Assembly (NCBI RefSeq): GCF_018967645.1 | Contig: NZ_JAHLZF010000011.1 | Span: 33,019-97,018, forward strand | Reading direction: 5' to 3' | DNA: 64,000 nt | Source: Allobacillus halotolerans | GTDB taxonomy: Bacteria; Bacillota; Bacilli; Bacillales; Alkalibacillaceae | Made by a program: the position numbers and the translations under genes | Part shown: positions 38,553 through 47,058 of the stretch, piece after piece | Numbering within the stretch: position 1 is the stretch's first letter | How the letters are laid out: each line of letters begins with the position of its first letter | Notes under the pieces: generated by a model | Told to the model about the DNA's origin: nothing | What the model saw: the letters and a program-made list of their open reading frames with translations, nothing else | Databases searched by the model: none

Positions 38553-38699
38553 GAAGCCGCCGAATAACTGGGCGAAGCCATCGAAAACGCAAGCGAAGCC
38601 GCCGAAAAACGGAGAGAAGCCATCGAAAAACGGAGAGAAGCCATCGAAAAACCAGGTGAAGCCGTCGAAAACCCAAGCAAAGCCGCCGATAAATCGTGG
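38553..38699 (+). repeat. Tandem array, exact 21 bp period, GAAGCCGCCGAAAAACG unit
   Basis: Seven units begin at 38553, 38574, 38595, 38616, 38637, 38658 and 38679, exactly 21 bases apart. The consensus is GAAGCC[GA][CT]CGAAAA followed by a variable end (for example ACGGAGA). It lies just downstream of the MerR regulator. Frames on both strands run through it as seven-residue repeats without ribosome binding sites. Confidence 0.9.
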
Positions 38700-38833
38700 A
38701 GAAACTGATCATGAATCATCAACAACGGACTTCAACAAAAAAATAAAATGACCAACAAGCAAAACTTTCCGTACCAACAAATTCGTTTCGGCGAAATATA
38801 CATGACAAATCCTTTGCAAATCGCCCGTGTAGT

Positions 38834-38870
38834 ATGAAACGATTGTTTCATGTAAACTATAGGTTATGAA
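38834..38870 (+). promoter_or_regulatory. Palindrome overlapping a candidate promoter of ymfF
   Basis: ATGAAAC-GATT-GTTTCAT (38834-38851) is a perfect 7-bp inverted repeat. It overlaps a possible -35 TTGTTT (38843-38848), with TATGAA (38865-38870) 16 bases on. It could be an operator for ymfF-ymfH or simply chance. Confidence 0.35.
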
Positions 38871-38888
38871 GGATAAAGGAGGATGTAT

Positions 38889-40175
38889 ATGTCGCAGGTA
38901 ACAGAACAAACCATCAAAAAAGACAATTATTCAATTCATTTAATTGATACGAAAAAATTTAAAACAAATACGATTGCATTAAAATTCACACGTCCACTGA
39001 AGCGTGAGAATATTACAGAACGTGCACTTCTTCCGTTTGTTTTACAGAAAGGTACAGAAAAATATCCGACGGAAAGAGCGTTACGACAGCAGCTTGACGA
39101 ACTGTACGGCGCTAAATTCAGCATTTACGGAGCCAAAAAAGGTGAAAATCACATTGTTACTTTTGTATTGGACATACCAAATGAAAAATTCATTAAAGAT
39201 GAAGAGACGCTAACCAAGGAAGGGCTTCAATTTTTGAGTGATGTACTTACCAAGCCCAAGGCTAAAGATCAGGCGTTCGATGAAACATTGGTTGAGAAAG
39301 AAAAAGACACATTAAAAAATAAAATCCAATCGATCATTGATGAAAAAATGCAGTATGCCAATATGCGTTTAATCGATGAAATGTGTGAAGACGAAGCATT
39401 TGGCATTCATTCACATGGCTATTTAGAGGACCTTCCGCAGTTAGATGGAAAAAGCTTATATGAAACTTATCAACAGATGCTCACAGAGGATCGCTTGGAT
39501 GTTTTCGCAGTAGGTGATTTTAACAACGAACAGATGGAAAAAGATATCGAGGAAAATCTTACGTTTACAAGAAACCCACGATTATCAATTGTTCGTTCAG
39601 AACCAATCTTGCCGGAAAAAGTAGATACCATTACAGAAAAACAAAAAATTCAGCAAGCAAAGCTTCATATGGGCTTTCGCACAGGTGTTCATTTTTCTGA
39701 CGACAATTTCCCTGCTCTTCAAGTTTTCAATGGAATCTTTGGTGGTTATCCTCATTCCAAGTTATTCTTGAACGTTCGAGAAAAACATTCTTTGGCTTAT
39801 TATGCTGCTTCCCGCTTCGAAAGCAATAAAGGTCTGTTGTTTGTTTTCAGTGGGATTGCCCCTGAAAAATATGAACAAGCGAGAGAGATTATTGAAGCAC
39901 AGCATCAGGCAATCAGTGAAGGTGAAATTACAGACAAAGAGATCGATCAGACCAAAAAAGCAATCACCAACCAGTTGAAAGAAACATTAGATCGTTCAAC
40001 AGGAATCATCGAATTGTTTCACCAGCAAGTGATCGGTGGGAAGTCTGAAGATCCACAAGCCATCGCTGAAGCCATTCAATCTGTTACGAAAGAAGATGTT
40101 GTTGCCGTTTCAAAACAAATCCAATTAGACACGGTTTACTTTTTGACTGCTGAGAATGGAGGGGAAGAAGTATGA
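38889..40175 (+). CDS. ymfF: M16 peptidase-like protein YmfF (probably non-catalytic)
   Basis: 428 residues of the M16 (pitrilysin/processing peptidase) fold. The HxxEH zinc motif is absent at its expected place: after the FVLQKGTEKYPTERALRQQL segment the helix has no histidine pair. The rest of the fold, including GGYPHSKLFLNVREKHSLAYYAA, is intact, so it looks like the inactive partner of an M16B heterodimer with YmfH rather than a decayed gene. ATG 38889 follows AAAGGAGG; ATG 38883 is too close to it. The stop overlaps ymfH (ATGA). Confidence 0.92.
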   Translation: MSQVTEQTIKKDNYSIHLIDTKKFKTNTIALKFTRPLKRENITERALLPFVLQKGTEKYPTERALRQQLDELYGAKFSIYGAKKGENHIVTFVLDIPNEKFIKDEETLTKEGLQFLSDVLTKPKAKDQAFDETLVEKEKDTLKNKIQSIIDEKMQYANMRLIDEMCEDEAFGIHSHGYLEDLPQLDGKSLYETYQQMLTEDRLDVFAVGDFNNEQMEKDIEENLTFTRNPRLSIVRSEPILPEKVDTITEKQKIQQAKLHMGFRTGVHFSDDNFPALQVFNGIFGGYPHSKLFLNVREKHSLAYYAASRFESNKGLLFVFSGIAPEKYEQAREIIEAQHQAISEGEITDKEIDQTKKAITNQLKETLDRSTGIIELFHQQVIGGKSEDPQAIAEAIQSVTKEDVVAVSKQIQLDTVYFLTAENGGEEV

Positions 40176-41461
40176 AAGAACTGAATATACCTCGAATCAA
40201 TGAAACAATCTATCAAGAGACATTGCCGAATGGGTTAACGGTCTTTTATTATCCTAAAGAAGATTTTGAAAAAACGTTCGCTATTTTCTCGACCAATTAC
40301 GGGTCAATCGATCAAAAATTCACGCCATTAAACAGTGATGAGTTCACTCAAGTGCCTGATGGGATTGCCCATTTCTTAGAGCATAAGATGTTTGAAAAAG
40401 AAGATGGCGATGTATTTCAGCACTTTTCAGAGCGAGGGGCTTCAGCTAACGCATTTACGTCATTTACTCAAACAGCCTATTTATTTTCCAGTACGGAAGA
40501 TGAGGAACGAAATGTTGAAACCTTGCTCGATTTTGTCCAAGATCCTTACTTCACTGAACAAACGGTGGAAAAAGAAAAAGGAATTATTGAACAAGAAATC
40601 CGGATGTATGATGACCAGTCAGATTGGCGTTTATTCTTTGGAACGCTCCAATCCATGTTTGAAAAACATCCGGTACGAATCGATATCGCGGGAACAGTAG
40701 ACTCAATCTACACGATTACCCATGACGACTTATATTTATGTTATGAAACATTTTATCATCCATCGAACATGTCTCTCTTTGTCATCGGGAACTTTTCTTT
40801 ACAAGAGATGGCTGAATTAGTCAGAAACAACCAAGCAAAGAAAGAATTTGCACCGATTGAGGAAATAAAACGGGACTACGGTGATGAAAAAGATCCGGTT
40901 TTCAAGAAAAAAGAAGTCATCCATATGCCTGTACAAACACCTAAATGTATGGTCGGAATCAAAGATAAAAAAGAACAGCTTCAAACGAATGAATTACTGA
41001 AGAATGAGCTTGTCCGTGAACTTGTGATGGATTTGTATTTCTCTAAAAGCGGAAAGTATTTTGAAGAGCTATACAATGAAGGGTTAGTCATGGAAACCTT
41101 ACGTCTTGAGGCGTATATGGAAAAATCATTCGGAGTGACAATGATTGGCGGAAGAACACTTAAACCAGAAGAATTCAGTGAACGTGTCATCGACATGTTG
41201 TTGAACTTAAAAAATACAACCGTGTCAGAGGAAGAGTTTGCCAGAATGAAAAAAAGAAAATACGGTGAATTAATTCGTGACTTCAATGAATTAGAGGGTA
41301 CAGCTAACCAAATCATTCACTATCATGATCTTTCTGTCGATTATCGAAATATTTTCGAGACATTGGAGAACTTGACAAGAGACGATATGAAAGAAGTAAT
41401 TGACGGATGGATTGATGAGGACCAAATGACCGTTTGTATGATCTTACCGGAAGAGGAATAA
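40172..41461 (+). CDS. ymfH: M16 family zinc peptidase YmfH
   Basis: 429 residues; the catalytic-type M16 protein with HFLEH at residues 67-71 (zinc His67, His71 and Glu70) and SERGASANAFTSFTQTAY. Distal zinc Glu is in IIEQEIRMYDD. It is translationally coupled to ymfF, which lacks the motif, so a catalytic/non-catalytic pair is likely. The substrate is unknown; the family processes short peptides and, in some operons, peptide natural products. Confidence 0.93.
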   Translation: MKELNIPRINETIYQETLPNGLTVFYYPKEDFEKTFAIFSTNYGSIDQKFTPLNSDEFTQVPDGIAHFLEHKMFEKEDGDVFQHFSERGASANAFTSFTQTAYLFSSTEDEERNVETLLDFVQDPYFTEQTVEKEKGIIEQEIRMYDDQSDWRLFFGTLQSMFEKHPVRIDIAGTVDSIYTITHDDLYLCYETFYHPSNMSLFVIGNFSLQEMAELVRNNQAKKEFAPIEEIKRDYGDEKDPVFKKKEVIHMPVQTPKCMVGIKDKKEQLQTNELLKNELVRELVMDLYFSKSGKYFEELYNEGLVMETLRLEAYMEKSFGVTMIGGRTLKPEEFSERVIDMLLNLKNTTVSEEEFARMKKRKYGELIRDFNELEGTANQIIHYHDLSVDYRNIFETLENLTRDDMKEVIDGWIDEDQMTVCMILPEEE

Positions 41462-42180
41462 TGATGAGAGAAACTGTTCTTGTTATTGGAGCGAGCAGTG
41501 ATTTGGCTCAAGAAGCCATTCATAGCTTGGCTCATCCTTCAAGACAATTTATCCTGCATTACCACGAAAATAATGAAGCGATCGAGAAAACCATGTCTTT
41601 ATTAGATGAAGATCAAGTCATTATGAGTGTTCAGGCAAATCTCACGGATGAAACAGAAATTCATCAATTAATCGAATCCATCCCATTTCAAATATACGGT
41701 ATATTGTTTGCTCAAGGTCGTAGTTATCATGAGCTATTAACAGAATCGTCAGCTGAAAAGATGGATGAGCAATATAAGATACATGTGAAATCAACGATGT
41801 TGATCGCGAAAGCCTTTATACCTCAAATGATTGCTCGTAAAGAAGGTAATATCGTGGTGATCTCCTCAATTTGGGGCGAATTAGGTGCGAGTAATGAATC
41901 GGTTTATGCGGCGATGAAAGGCGCCCAAATTGCATGGATGAAGTCCATCGCAAAAGAAGTAGGGCCTTCAAAAATCCGAGTGAATGCCGTGACACCTGGC
42001 TTAATTGATACGAAAATGAATAAACTTATTCCAGTGGAAGACCAGGAAGAGTGGACAAATCAAGTGCCTTTACAACGGGCTGGTCAACCAAAAGATGTAG
42101 CAAACTTAATCCGCTTCCTTTTTTCGAGTGAAAGCAAGTATGTCCATGGACAAGTCCTTCGATTAAGTGGAGGTTTATAA
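41461..42180 (+). CDS. ymfI: Short-chain dehydrogenase/reductase YmfI
   Basis: About 239 residues. VLVIGASSDLAQEAI is a variant of the TGxxxGxG cofactor loop, VVISSIWGELG carries the catalytic Ser, and YAAMKGA is the YxxxK catalytic pair. The C-terminal VNAVTPGLIDT is normal. It resembles 3-oxoacyl-ACP reductases, but the substrate is unassigned. ATG 41461 overlaps the ymfH stop by one base (TAATG) and is in the ymfFHI run. Confidence 0.92.
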   Translation: MMRETVLVIGASSDLAQEAIHSLAHPSRQFILHYHENNEAIEKTMSLLDEDQVIMSVQANLTDETEIHQLIESIPFQIYGILFAQGRSYHELLTESSAEKMDEQYKIHVKSTMLIAKAFIPQMIARKEGNIVVISSIWGELGASNESVYAAMKGAQIAWMKSIAKEVGPSKIRVNAVTPGLIDTKMNKLIPVEDQEEWTNQVPLQRAGQPKDVANLIRFLFSSESKYVHGQVLRLSGGL

Positions 42181-42250
42181 ATAATTTTCATGTATAAGGT
42201 TTCATCTTCCGTAGAAAATATAGGTGAAGAATAGTAAAGGAGGATGAACC

Positions 42251-42499
42251 ATGTCCATAATGGATAACTTCGATCAATGGAAGGATTTCTTAGGTGACCG
42301 TCTTAATCAAGCGCAGGATAAAGGAATGCAACAAGATACCATCAACAACCTAGCTTACGAAATAGGTGAGCACTTAGCATCTAAAGTTGATGCAAAAAAC
42401 GATGAAGAAGCAATTCTTCGTGACCTTTGGAATGTTGCTTCCGAAGAAGAAAGACGTACGATGGCTAGCATGATGGTAAAGCTAGTTCAAAATCAATAA
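42251..42499 (+). CDS. ymfJ: DUF3243 family protein YmfJ
   Basis: 82 residues, acidic and helical. MDNFDQWKDFLGDRLNQAQDKGM and the VASEEERRTMASMMVKLV ending mark the DUF3243 family. Function unknown. Start ATG 42251 follows AAAGGAGGATG. It ends the ymfFHIJ run with a strong terminator. Confidence 0.9.
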   Translation: MSIMDNFDQWKDFLGDRLNQAQDKGMQQDTINNLAYEIGEHLASKVDAKNDEEAILRDLWNVASEEERRTMASMMVKLVQNQ

Positions 42500-42511
42500 A
42501 CAACCCACTAG

Positions 42512-42549
42512 CCCGGAAAATGATATCCTAGTCATTTTTCGGGTTTTTT
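42512..42549 (+). terminator. Intrinsic terminator after ymfJ
   Basis: CCCGGAAAATGA (42512-42523) and TCATTTTTCGGG (42532-42543), followed by TTTTTT. Confidence 0.88.
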
Positions 42550-42667
42550 ATAAAGAATAGTAAGGGTTAATCATTCTTTTGTAATTTACCTGTACTTGAA
42601 TCAATTTGATCAATTAGAGTACTCGTTATCTGTGAAGAACACAAACGTTGTTATAAGAGTCTCGATG

Positions 42668-42915
42668 CCGGGGTTGGAAACGAGAGTCTGAATTCGGTTG
42701 AATGGACGACGCCTAATCACCTGGACCAGAAGCGAAGGTCAAATTTCGGTTGAATAGAGAGCATCTAATCACCCGGACCAGAAGCGAGAGTCAAACTTCG
42801 GTCGAATAGAGAGCATCTAATCACCCGAATCGGAAGTGAGATTCAAATCCCGGTCGAATAGAGAGCGCCTAATCACCCGGATCGGAAGTGAGATTCGAAT
42901 TTCGGTTGAATAGAT
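42668..42915 (+). repeat. 52-bp tandem repeat upstream of ymfK
   Basis: Four full units start GAATRGA at 42700, 42752, 42804 and 42856, with a partial unit at 42908 and a 32-base partial before the first; every step is exactly 52 bases. The unit contains CTAATCACCCGGAYC, GAAG[CT]GAGA[GT]TC and TTCGGTYGAAT. Copies differ by a few substitutions and no indels. The rest of the 820-base spacer (42550-43319) holds a small AAGGCTT/AAGCCTT hairpin at about 42977-42998 and AT-rich sequence in which I see no gene. Confidence 0.9.
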
Positions 42916-43319
42916 CGGGTATTTGGTAGGTAACCAGCCAATCATGCGTACAATTATATAGTGAGTAAAACAGTACAAGGCTTTACGGAGAAGCCTTCAT
43001 ATCGAAGACCTGTTCAACTGAACTATACAACTATGATTCAATAGCAAATTATGAGAATCGCTGAACGTATTCCAACAAACACAAACTGCACACCTAAAAA
43101 CAATCTTAAAATATCACAACTCTTTAATTAAAAAAGATTGATCCACATAGAAAATTCCATGATAAAAAAGTACATGTACTAGGGCGAAAGAAGTGAAATT
43201 GAAAGTTTTTTTAAAAATAAAGAGGGAATATTATTAATATGCTTTATCTAGTTGCTAAAATAATTTATGATAATAGATAGTGTACTTCTTGATTACCTGG
43301 GGAAAAAGGGTGTTTAGAG

Positions 43320-44108
43320 ATGACGGACGATCGAAAAGATTGGTATTTTGAATATGAAATTTTGCATAATCGACCTGGTTTACTCGGTGATATTGCATCC
43401 TTGATGGGAATGCTTTCCATTAACATTATTATGATTAATGGTGTTGAAGATGCTCGCCGTGGTATGCTCCTACTAAGTAGAGATGATCGACAAATCAAGC
43501 GTTTACGCATCATTCTGGATATTATGGAAACGATTGAAGTACGTAAACTTAGACGACCGAAACTTCGTGATAAACTAGCCGTCATGCATGGCAGATACAT
43601 AAAAAGTGATTCGGATGACAAAAAAACGTTTCGCTTTGTTCGTGATGAATTAGGTGTGCTTGTTGACTTCATGGCTGAACTGTTTAACAAAGGTGGCCAT
43701 GTGCTTATTGGAATTCGTGGTATGCCGCGTGTCGGTAAAACGGAATCCATTGTCGCAGCAAGTGTTTCTGCCAATAAGAGATGGTTGTTTCTTTCCAGTA
43801 CGTTGTTAAAGCAAACTGTACGTACTAAATTGATGAAGGATGAGTATTCTACGGATAATGTTTTTATTATTGACGGAGTTGTTTCAGCAAAGCAATTTGG
43901 TGAGGATCACTGGAGAGTATTACGTGAAGTGATGCAAATACCTGCGGTGAAAGTTGTTGAACACCCGGATATATTTGTACAGCAATCGGATTACACATTG
44001 GATGACTTTGATTATTTTATTGAATTGCGAAGTGATACCGATCAAGAGATCACTTACAAAAGTCTTGAACCTGATCAAAGTGATGAATTTTCAATGTTTG
44101 ACTTTTAA
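43320..44108 (+). CDS. ymfK: DUF3388 family protein YmfK
   Basis: 262 residues. The N-terminal part (about 5-75) looks like an ACT-type fold (YFEYEILHNRPGLLGDIASL). The middle has a P-loop-like GMPRVGKTES near residues 134-143. The family is conserved next to rodZ in Bacillaceae but its function is not known; nucleotide binding is an inference from the P loop. ATG 43320 follows a weak ribosome binding site (AAAAAGGGTG). A large frame on the opposite strand over the first half is a shadow. Confidence 0.9.
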   Translation: MTDDRKDWYFEYEILHNRPGLLGDIASLMGMLSINIIMINGVEDARRGMLLLSRDDRQIKRLRIILDIMETIEVRKLRRPKLRDKLAVMHGRYIKSDSDDKKTFRFVRDELGVLVDFMAELFNKGGHVLIGIRGMPRVGKTESIVAASVSANKRWLFLSSTLLKQTVRTKLMKDEYSTDNVFIIDGVVSAKQFGEDHWRVLREVMQIPAVKVVEHPDIFVQQSDYTLDDFDYFIELRSDTDQEITYKSLEPDQSDEFSMFDF

Positions 44109-44126
44109 AGTGGACGGTGGATAGCT

Positions 44127-45053
44127 ATGGAAATCGGTAAAAGATTACAAGAAGAACGGTTAAATCAGGGTATTTCGCTTGAAGAAGTAAAAAGTGAAAC
44201 GAAAATTCAGACCCGTTACTTAACCGCAATCGAAGAAAATGATTGGAGTAAAATGCCGGGAAATTTTTATGTGCGTGCTTTTATACGTGAATATGCTGAA
44301 GTTCTAGGAATCGATTCCACTTCGCTGTTAGAAGAACATAAAAATGAACTGCCTCAGACGGATGATGTGTCGTATGAATATGTTTCTACACCTTCACGAA
44401 AAGATTCCAGAAGTGGTAATAATGCCTTTTTTTCTTTTCTCCCAAAGTTATTGGTATTTGTTCTGGTGATTGGAATTATTTTTGGCATTTGGTATTCGTA
44501 TGTGAATTATATCCATCCCGCCTTAACGAAGGATGAAGATTCTACAGGAAGTGAAGAAGGTTCGGAAATTATAGCCCCTGACACGGAGGAAGAAAAATCA
44601 ACTGATGAATCTGCCGACAAAGACACGACAGATGGTGATGAGTCATCCGACCAATCAGGAGATGGAAATGAGGAACAACCTGAAAAGACAGAGCAGCCTA
44701 GCCTTTCTGTCGAAGAAGTAGATGAGGATGCAGCAACGCCATTGACGACAGTTCGTTTGACTGAAGCGGAAAATTTGGAGCTTGAATTTGAAATTGATGG
44801 TGAAACATATTTATGGGTTCACGGGTTAGAAGATGGACAAGTAGTTGAAAAGTATGGAGATGAACGAGTTTACACATCTGATGATTCGCCGTTAACAATA
44901 GATGCATCTGGGTCGAATCTTGTCGAGCTGAATATCGGTAAAGCTTCTGTCGTTAACCTATCCATCAATGGTGTTGAATTTGATTATCCAATCGATGCAA
45001 ATGAAGAAGTCCATCAAAAAATCCACATACTCTGGGAACCTTCAGCATCGTAA
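44127..45053 (+). CDS. rodZ: Cell-shape protein RodZ (YmfM)
   Basis: 308 residues. The N-terminal helix-turn-helix domain (1-70, ISLEEVKSETKIQTRYLTAI) binds MreB in this family. One membrane segment (about 105-125, FLPKLLVFVLVIGIIFGIWY) is followed by a very acidic, Ser/Asp/Glu-rich linker (about 135-195). A C-terminal extracytoplasmic beta domain (DUF4115) follows. RodZ couples MreB to the elongation machinery. Start ATG 44127 follows GGACGGTGG. Confidence 0.93.
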   Translation: MEIGKRLQEERLNQGISLEEVKSETKIQTRYLTAIEENDWSKMPGNFYVRAFIREYAEVLGIDSTSLLEEHKNELPQTDDVSYEYVSTPSRKDSRSGNNAFFSFLPKLLVFVLVIGIIFGIWYSYVNYIHPALTKDEDSTGSEEGSEIIAPDTEEEKSTDESADKDTTDGDESSDQSGDGNEEQPEKTEQPSLSVEEVDEDAATPLTTVRLTEAENLELEFEIDGETYLWVHGLEDGQVVEKYGDERVYTSDDSPLTIDASGSNLVELNIGKASVVNLSINGVEFDYPIDANEEVHQKIHILWEPSAS

Positions 45054-45074
45054 GCTTATCGTGATTAACGTTCG

Positions 45075-45107
45075 ATCCTTTGCCTAAAGCAAAGGATTCC
45101 TTTTTTA
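45075..45107 (+). terminator. Intrinsic terminator after rodZ
   Basis: ATCCTTTGC (45075-45083), loop CTAAA, GCAAAGGAT (45089-45097), then TCCTTTTTTAT. Confidence 0.85.
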
Positions 45108-45146
45108 TAATTAAATATAGAAGAAACAAACTTGGAGGAAGATTGT

Positions 45147-45725
45147 ATGAATATACCTAATAAAATTACGCTTTCACGAATTTTTATGATTCCATTATTC
45201 ATTATTTTGCTTGTTGTGCCATTTGATTGGAGTACATATTCAATAGGTGCAATGTCCCTTCCTTTATCACACATGTTGGCTGGGATCTTATTTATCATTG
45301 CCTCAGTCACAGATTGGGTCGATGGATATTACGCCCGTAAATATAATTTGATTACAAACTTAGGGAAATTTTTAGACCCATTAGCTGACAAATTACTAGT
45401 TTCGGCGGCTTTGATTTGTTTAGTCGAGTTAGGAATGGCTGAGGCATGGTTGGTCATCTTGATTATCAGCCGTGAATTTGCAGTAACCGGTCTTCGTTTA
45501 GTGGCAGCCGGTGAAGGAATTGTGCTTGCTGCAAGTAATATGGGAAAGTTGAAAACGGTATTGCAAATTAGTGCAACAGCCTTTTTATTGCTTCATCATT
45601 TTCCTTTCTCTTATTTGGATTTTCCCATCGGAACCATACTTCTATATTTGGCCGCTTTCGTTACCGTTCTCTCCGGGGTGGAGTATTTCATGAAAAACTG
45701 GCATGTAATGAGGGATTCTAAATGA
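45147..45725 (+). CDS. pgsA: CDP-diacylglycerol-glycerol-3-phosphate 3-phosphatidyltransferase
   Basis: 192 residues; first step of phosphatidylglycerol synthesis, using the CDP-diacylglycerol made by CdsA. The CDP-alcohol phosphotransferase signature is complete: D-W-V-D-G-Y-Y-A-R followed by GKFLDPLADK. Several membrane segments surround it. ATG 45147 lies 8 bases after TTGGAGGA and gives the family start MNIPNKITLSRI; the in-frame TTG at 45132 is part of the ribosome binding region. The stop overlaps cinA (ATGA). Confidence 0.96.
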   Translation: MNIPNKITLSRIFMIPLFIILLVVPFDWSTYSIGAMSLPLSHMLAGILFIIASVTDWVDGYYARKYNLITNLGKFLDPLADKLLVSAALICLVELGMAEAWLVILIISREFAVTGLRLVAAGEGIVLAASNMGKLKTVLQISATAFLLLHHFPFSYLDFPIGTILLYLAAFVTVLSGVEYFMKNWHVMRDSK

Positions 45726-46984
45726 GTCACGAAAAAACATGTGAAATTATATCCGTTGGCACAGAATTGCTACTTGGCCAGATTGATGACACGAATGCAA
45801 CTTGGTTGTCGGAAAAGATGGCGACACTTGGTTTAAACGTTTACCATCGTCAAACAATTGGTGATAATCGAAAACGGTTATATGAAGCCTTCAAACTCGC
45901 TCAAAGCCGATCAGATCTTGTAATCGTCACTGGAGGCCTCGGACCGACAGATGATGATTTAACACGTGATGCAGCTTGTGACCTATTCGGTTGTTCGCTG
46001 GAAACCGACTTAGATACGATGAAAAAGATAGAGGATTTCTATCAGAAACGTGAAATGAAAATGACGGAAAACAATCGAAAACAAGCCCTTTCATTTTCGG
46101 GTGCTACTGTTTTTCAAAATGAAGTTGGCATGGCTCCGGGCTTATGTTACCGACACGAAGAAACCGTATGGTATTTCCTACCCGGGGTACCTACGGAAAT
46201 GAAATGGCTTGTCAATCACCGTCTAATTCCTGACTTGTATGCACGTGATTTCTTGCAATATCAACTGTATAGTCGTGAGTTGAATTTTCAAGGGATTGGC
46301 GAATCGACTATTGAATCCGAATTAATCGACCTTATTCGTGAGCAATCAAATCCAACGATTGCACCACTTGCTGGTGATGGCCATGTTACGATTCGGTTGA
46401 CAGCAAAAAGTGTTTCAAAAGAAGAAGCCGATCAGTTACTGGATCGTTTACAGGAACAAATCCTATCTCGTGTTTCAAATTACTACGTCGGCGATCGACC
46501 GAACACGTTGGAAAGACAGCTCATTGGAAAATTACGCGACAAACAGCTGACATTCTCAGCTTGCGAAAGTATTACAGGTGGACTTTTTGCATCTCAAATC
46601 GTTTCTGAATCGGGTGCATCAGACGTTTTTCGAGGTGCGGTCGTATCTTATACGAATGAAGTCAAGCAGCATGTTGTTAACATTCCAAAAGAAATTTTAG
46701 AACGTTTTGGAGCTGTCAGTGAGGAATGTGCTCGTTCGATGGCAGAGAGATCAAGAGTGTTAATGGGTTCAGACTTGTCCATTAGCTTTACAGGTGTTGC
46801 TGGAAATGAACCTGTCGATGGTCATTCAAACGGAACTGTTTTCATAGCTGTTTCCAGTAAAGAAGGGCCGACTCTTTGTGAAAAATTAAACTTGACCGGT
46901 AAGCGAAATGAAATTCGACAACAAGCGACGAAGCAAGGTTTAAAATTTTTTCTAAACTATATAAAAATCAATTACCCCAACTAG
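45722..46984 (+). CDS. cinA: Competence/damage-inducible protein CinA
   Basis: 420 residues. The N-terminal MoaB/MogA-like domain (EIISVGTELLLGQIDDTN, VVTGGLGPTDDDLTRD) is joined to a C-terminal nicotinamide-nucleotide amidase (PncC) domain (FSACESITGGLFASQIV, FTGVAGNEP). CinA-type proteins are linked to pyridine nucleotide recycling and, in streptococci, to competence and RecA. It is coupled to pgsA and lies upstream of recA, the conserved order. Confidence 0.95.
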   Translation: MSHEKTCEIISVGTELLLGQIDDTNATWLSEKMATLGLNVYHRQTIGDNRKRLYEAFKLAQSRSDLVIVTGGLGPTDDDLTRDAACDLFGCSLETDLDTMKKIEDFYQKREMKMTENNRKQALSFSGATVFQNEVGMAPGLCYRHEETVWYFLPGVPTEMKWLVNHRLIPDLYARDFLQYQLYSRELNFQGIGESTIESELIDLIREQSNPTIAPLAGDGHVTIRLTAKSVSKEEADQLLDRLQEQILSRVSNYYVGDRPNTLERQLIGKLRDKQLTFSACESITGGLFASQIVSESGASDVFRGAVVSYTNEVKQHVVNIPKEILERFGAVSEECARSMAERSRVLMGSDLSISFTGVAGNEPVDGHSNGTVFIAVSSKEGPTLCEKLNLTGKRNEIRQQATKQGLKFFLNYIKINYPN

Positions 46985-46989
46985 AAAAC

Positions 46990-47036
46990 GCCGTTTTCTC
47001 CTACAGATAACCATGTTTTCTCTAGGAGAAAACGGC
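46990..47036. repeat. Perfect 14-bp inverted repeat between cinA and recA
   Basis: GCCGTTTTCTCCTA (46990-47003) and TAGGAGAAAACGGC (47023-47036), with a 19-base loop. There is no T tract on the + side, so it is a poor intrinsic terminator for cinA despite the very stable stem. Confidence 0.8.
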
Positions 47037-47050
47037 AGAACAGATATTCG
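47037..47050 (+). promoter_or_regulatory. LexA (SOS) box candidate of recA
   Basis: AGAACAGATATTCG matches the Bacillus SOS consensus CGAACRNRYGTTYC/G at about 11 of 14 positions, including GAAC and TTC half sites. It begins right after the cinA-recA inverted repeat and ends 8 bases before the -35 box. recA is LexA-controlled in Firmicutes, so location supports the call. Confidence 0.6.
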
Positions 47051-47058
47051 CTTTTTTG

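Noticed and set aside
38443..38751. Frames on both strands over the GAAGCC array
   Set aside because: Same cause as above; repeat-only composition, no start signals, one overlaps the end of the MerR gene.
38889..40175. YmfF as a decayed pseudogene because it lacks HxxEH
   Set aside because: The frame is intact and coupled to ymfH, and the family is characteristically non-catalytic, so it is annotated as a functional partner.
42668..42915. CRISPR array
   Set aside because: The 52-bp units are conserved along their whole length with no unique spacers of constant size, there are no cas genes, and the 21-bp arrays are far too short in period.
43265..43774. 169-codon frame on the - strand opposite ymfK
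   Set aside because: It is the complement of the well-supported ymfK coding sequence and has no ribosome binding site or family resemblance.
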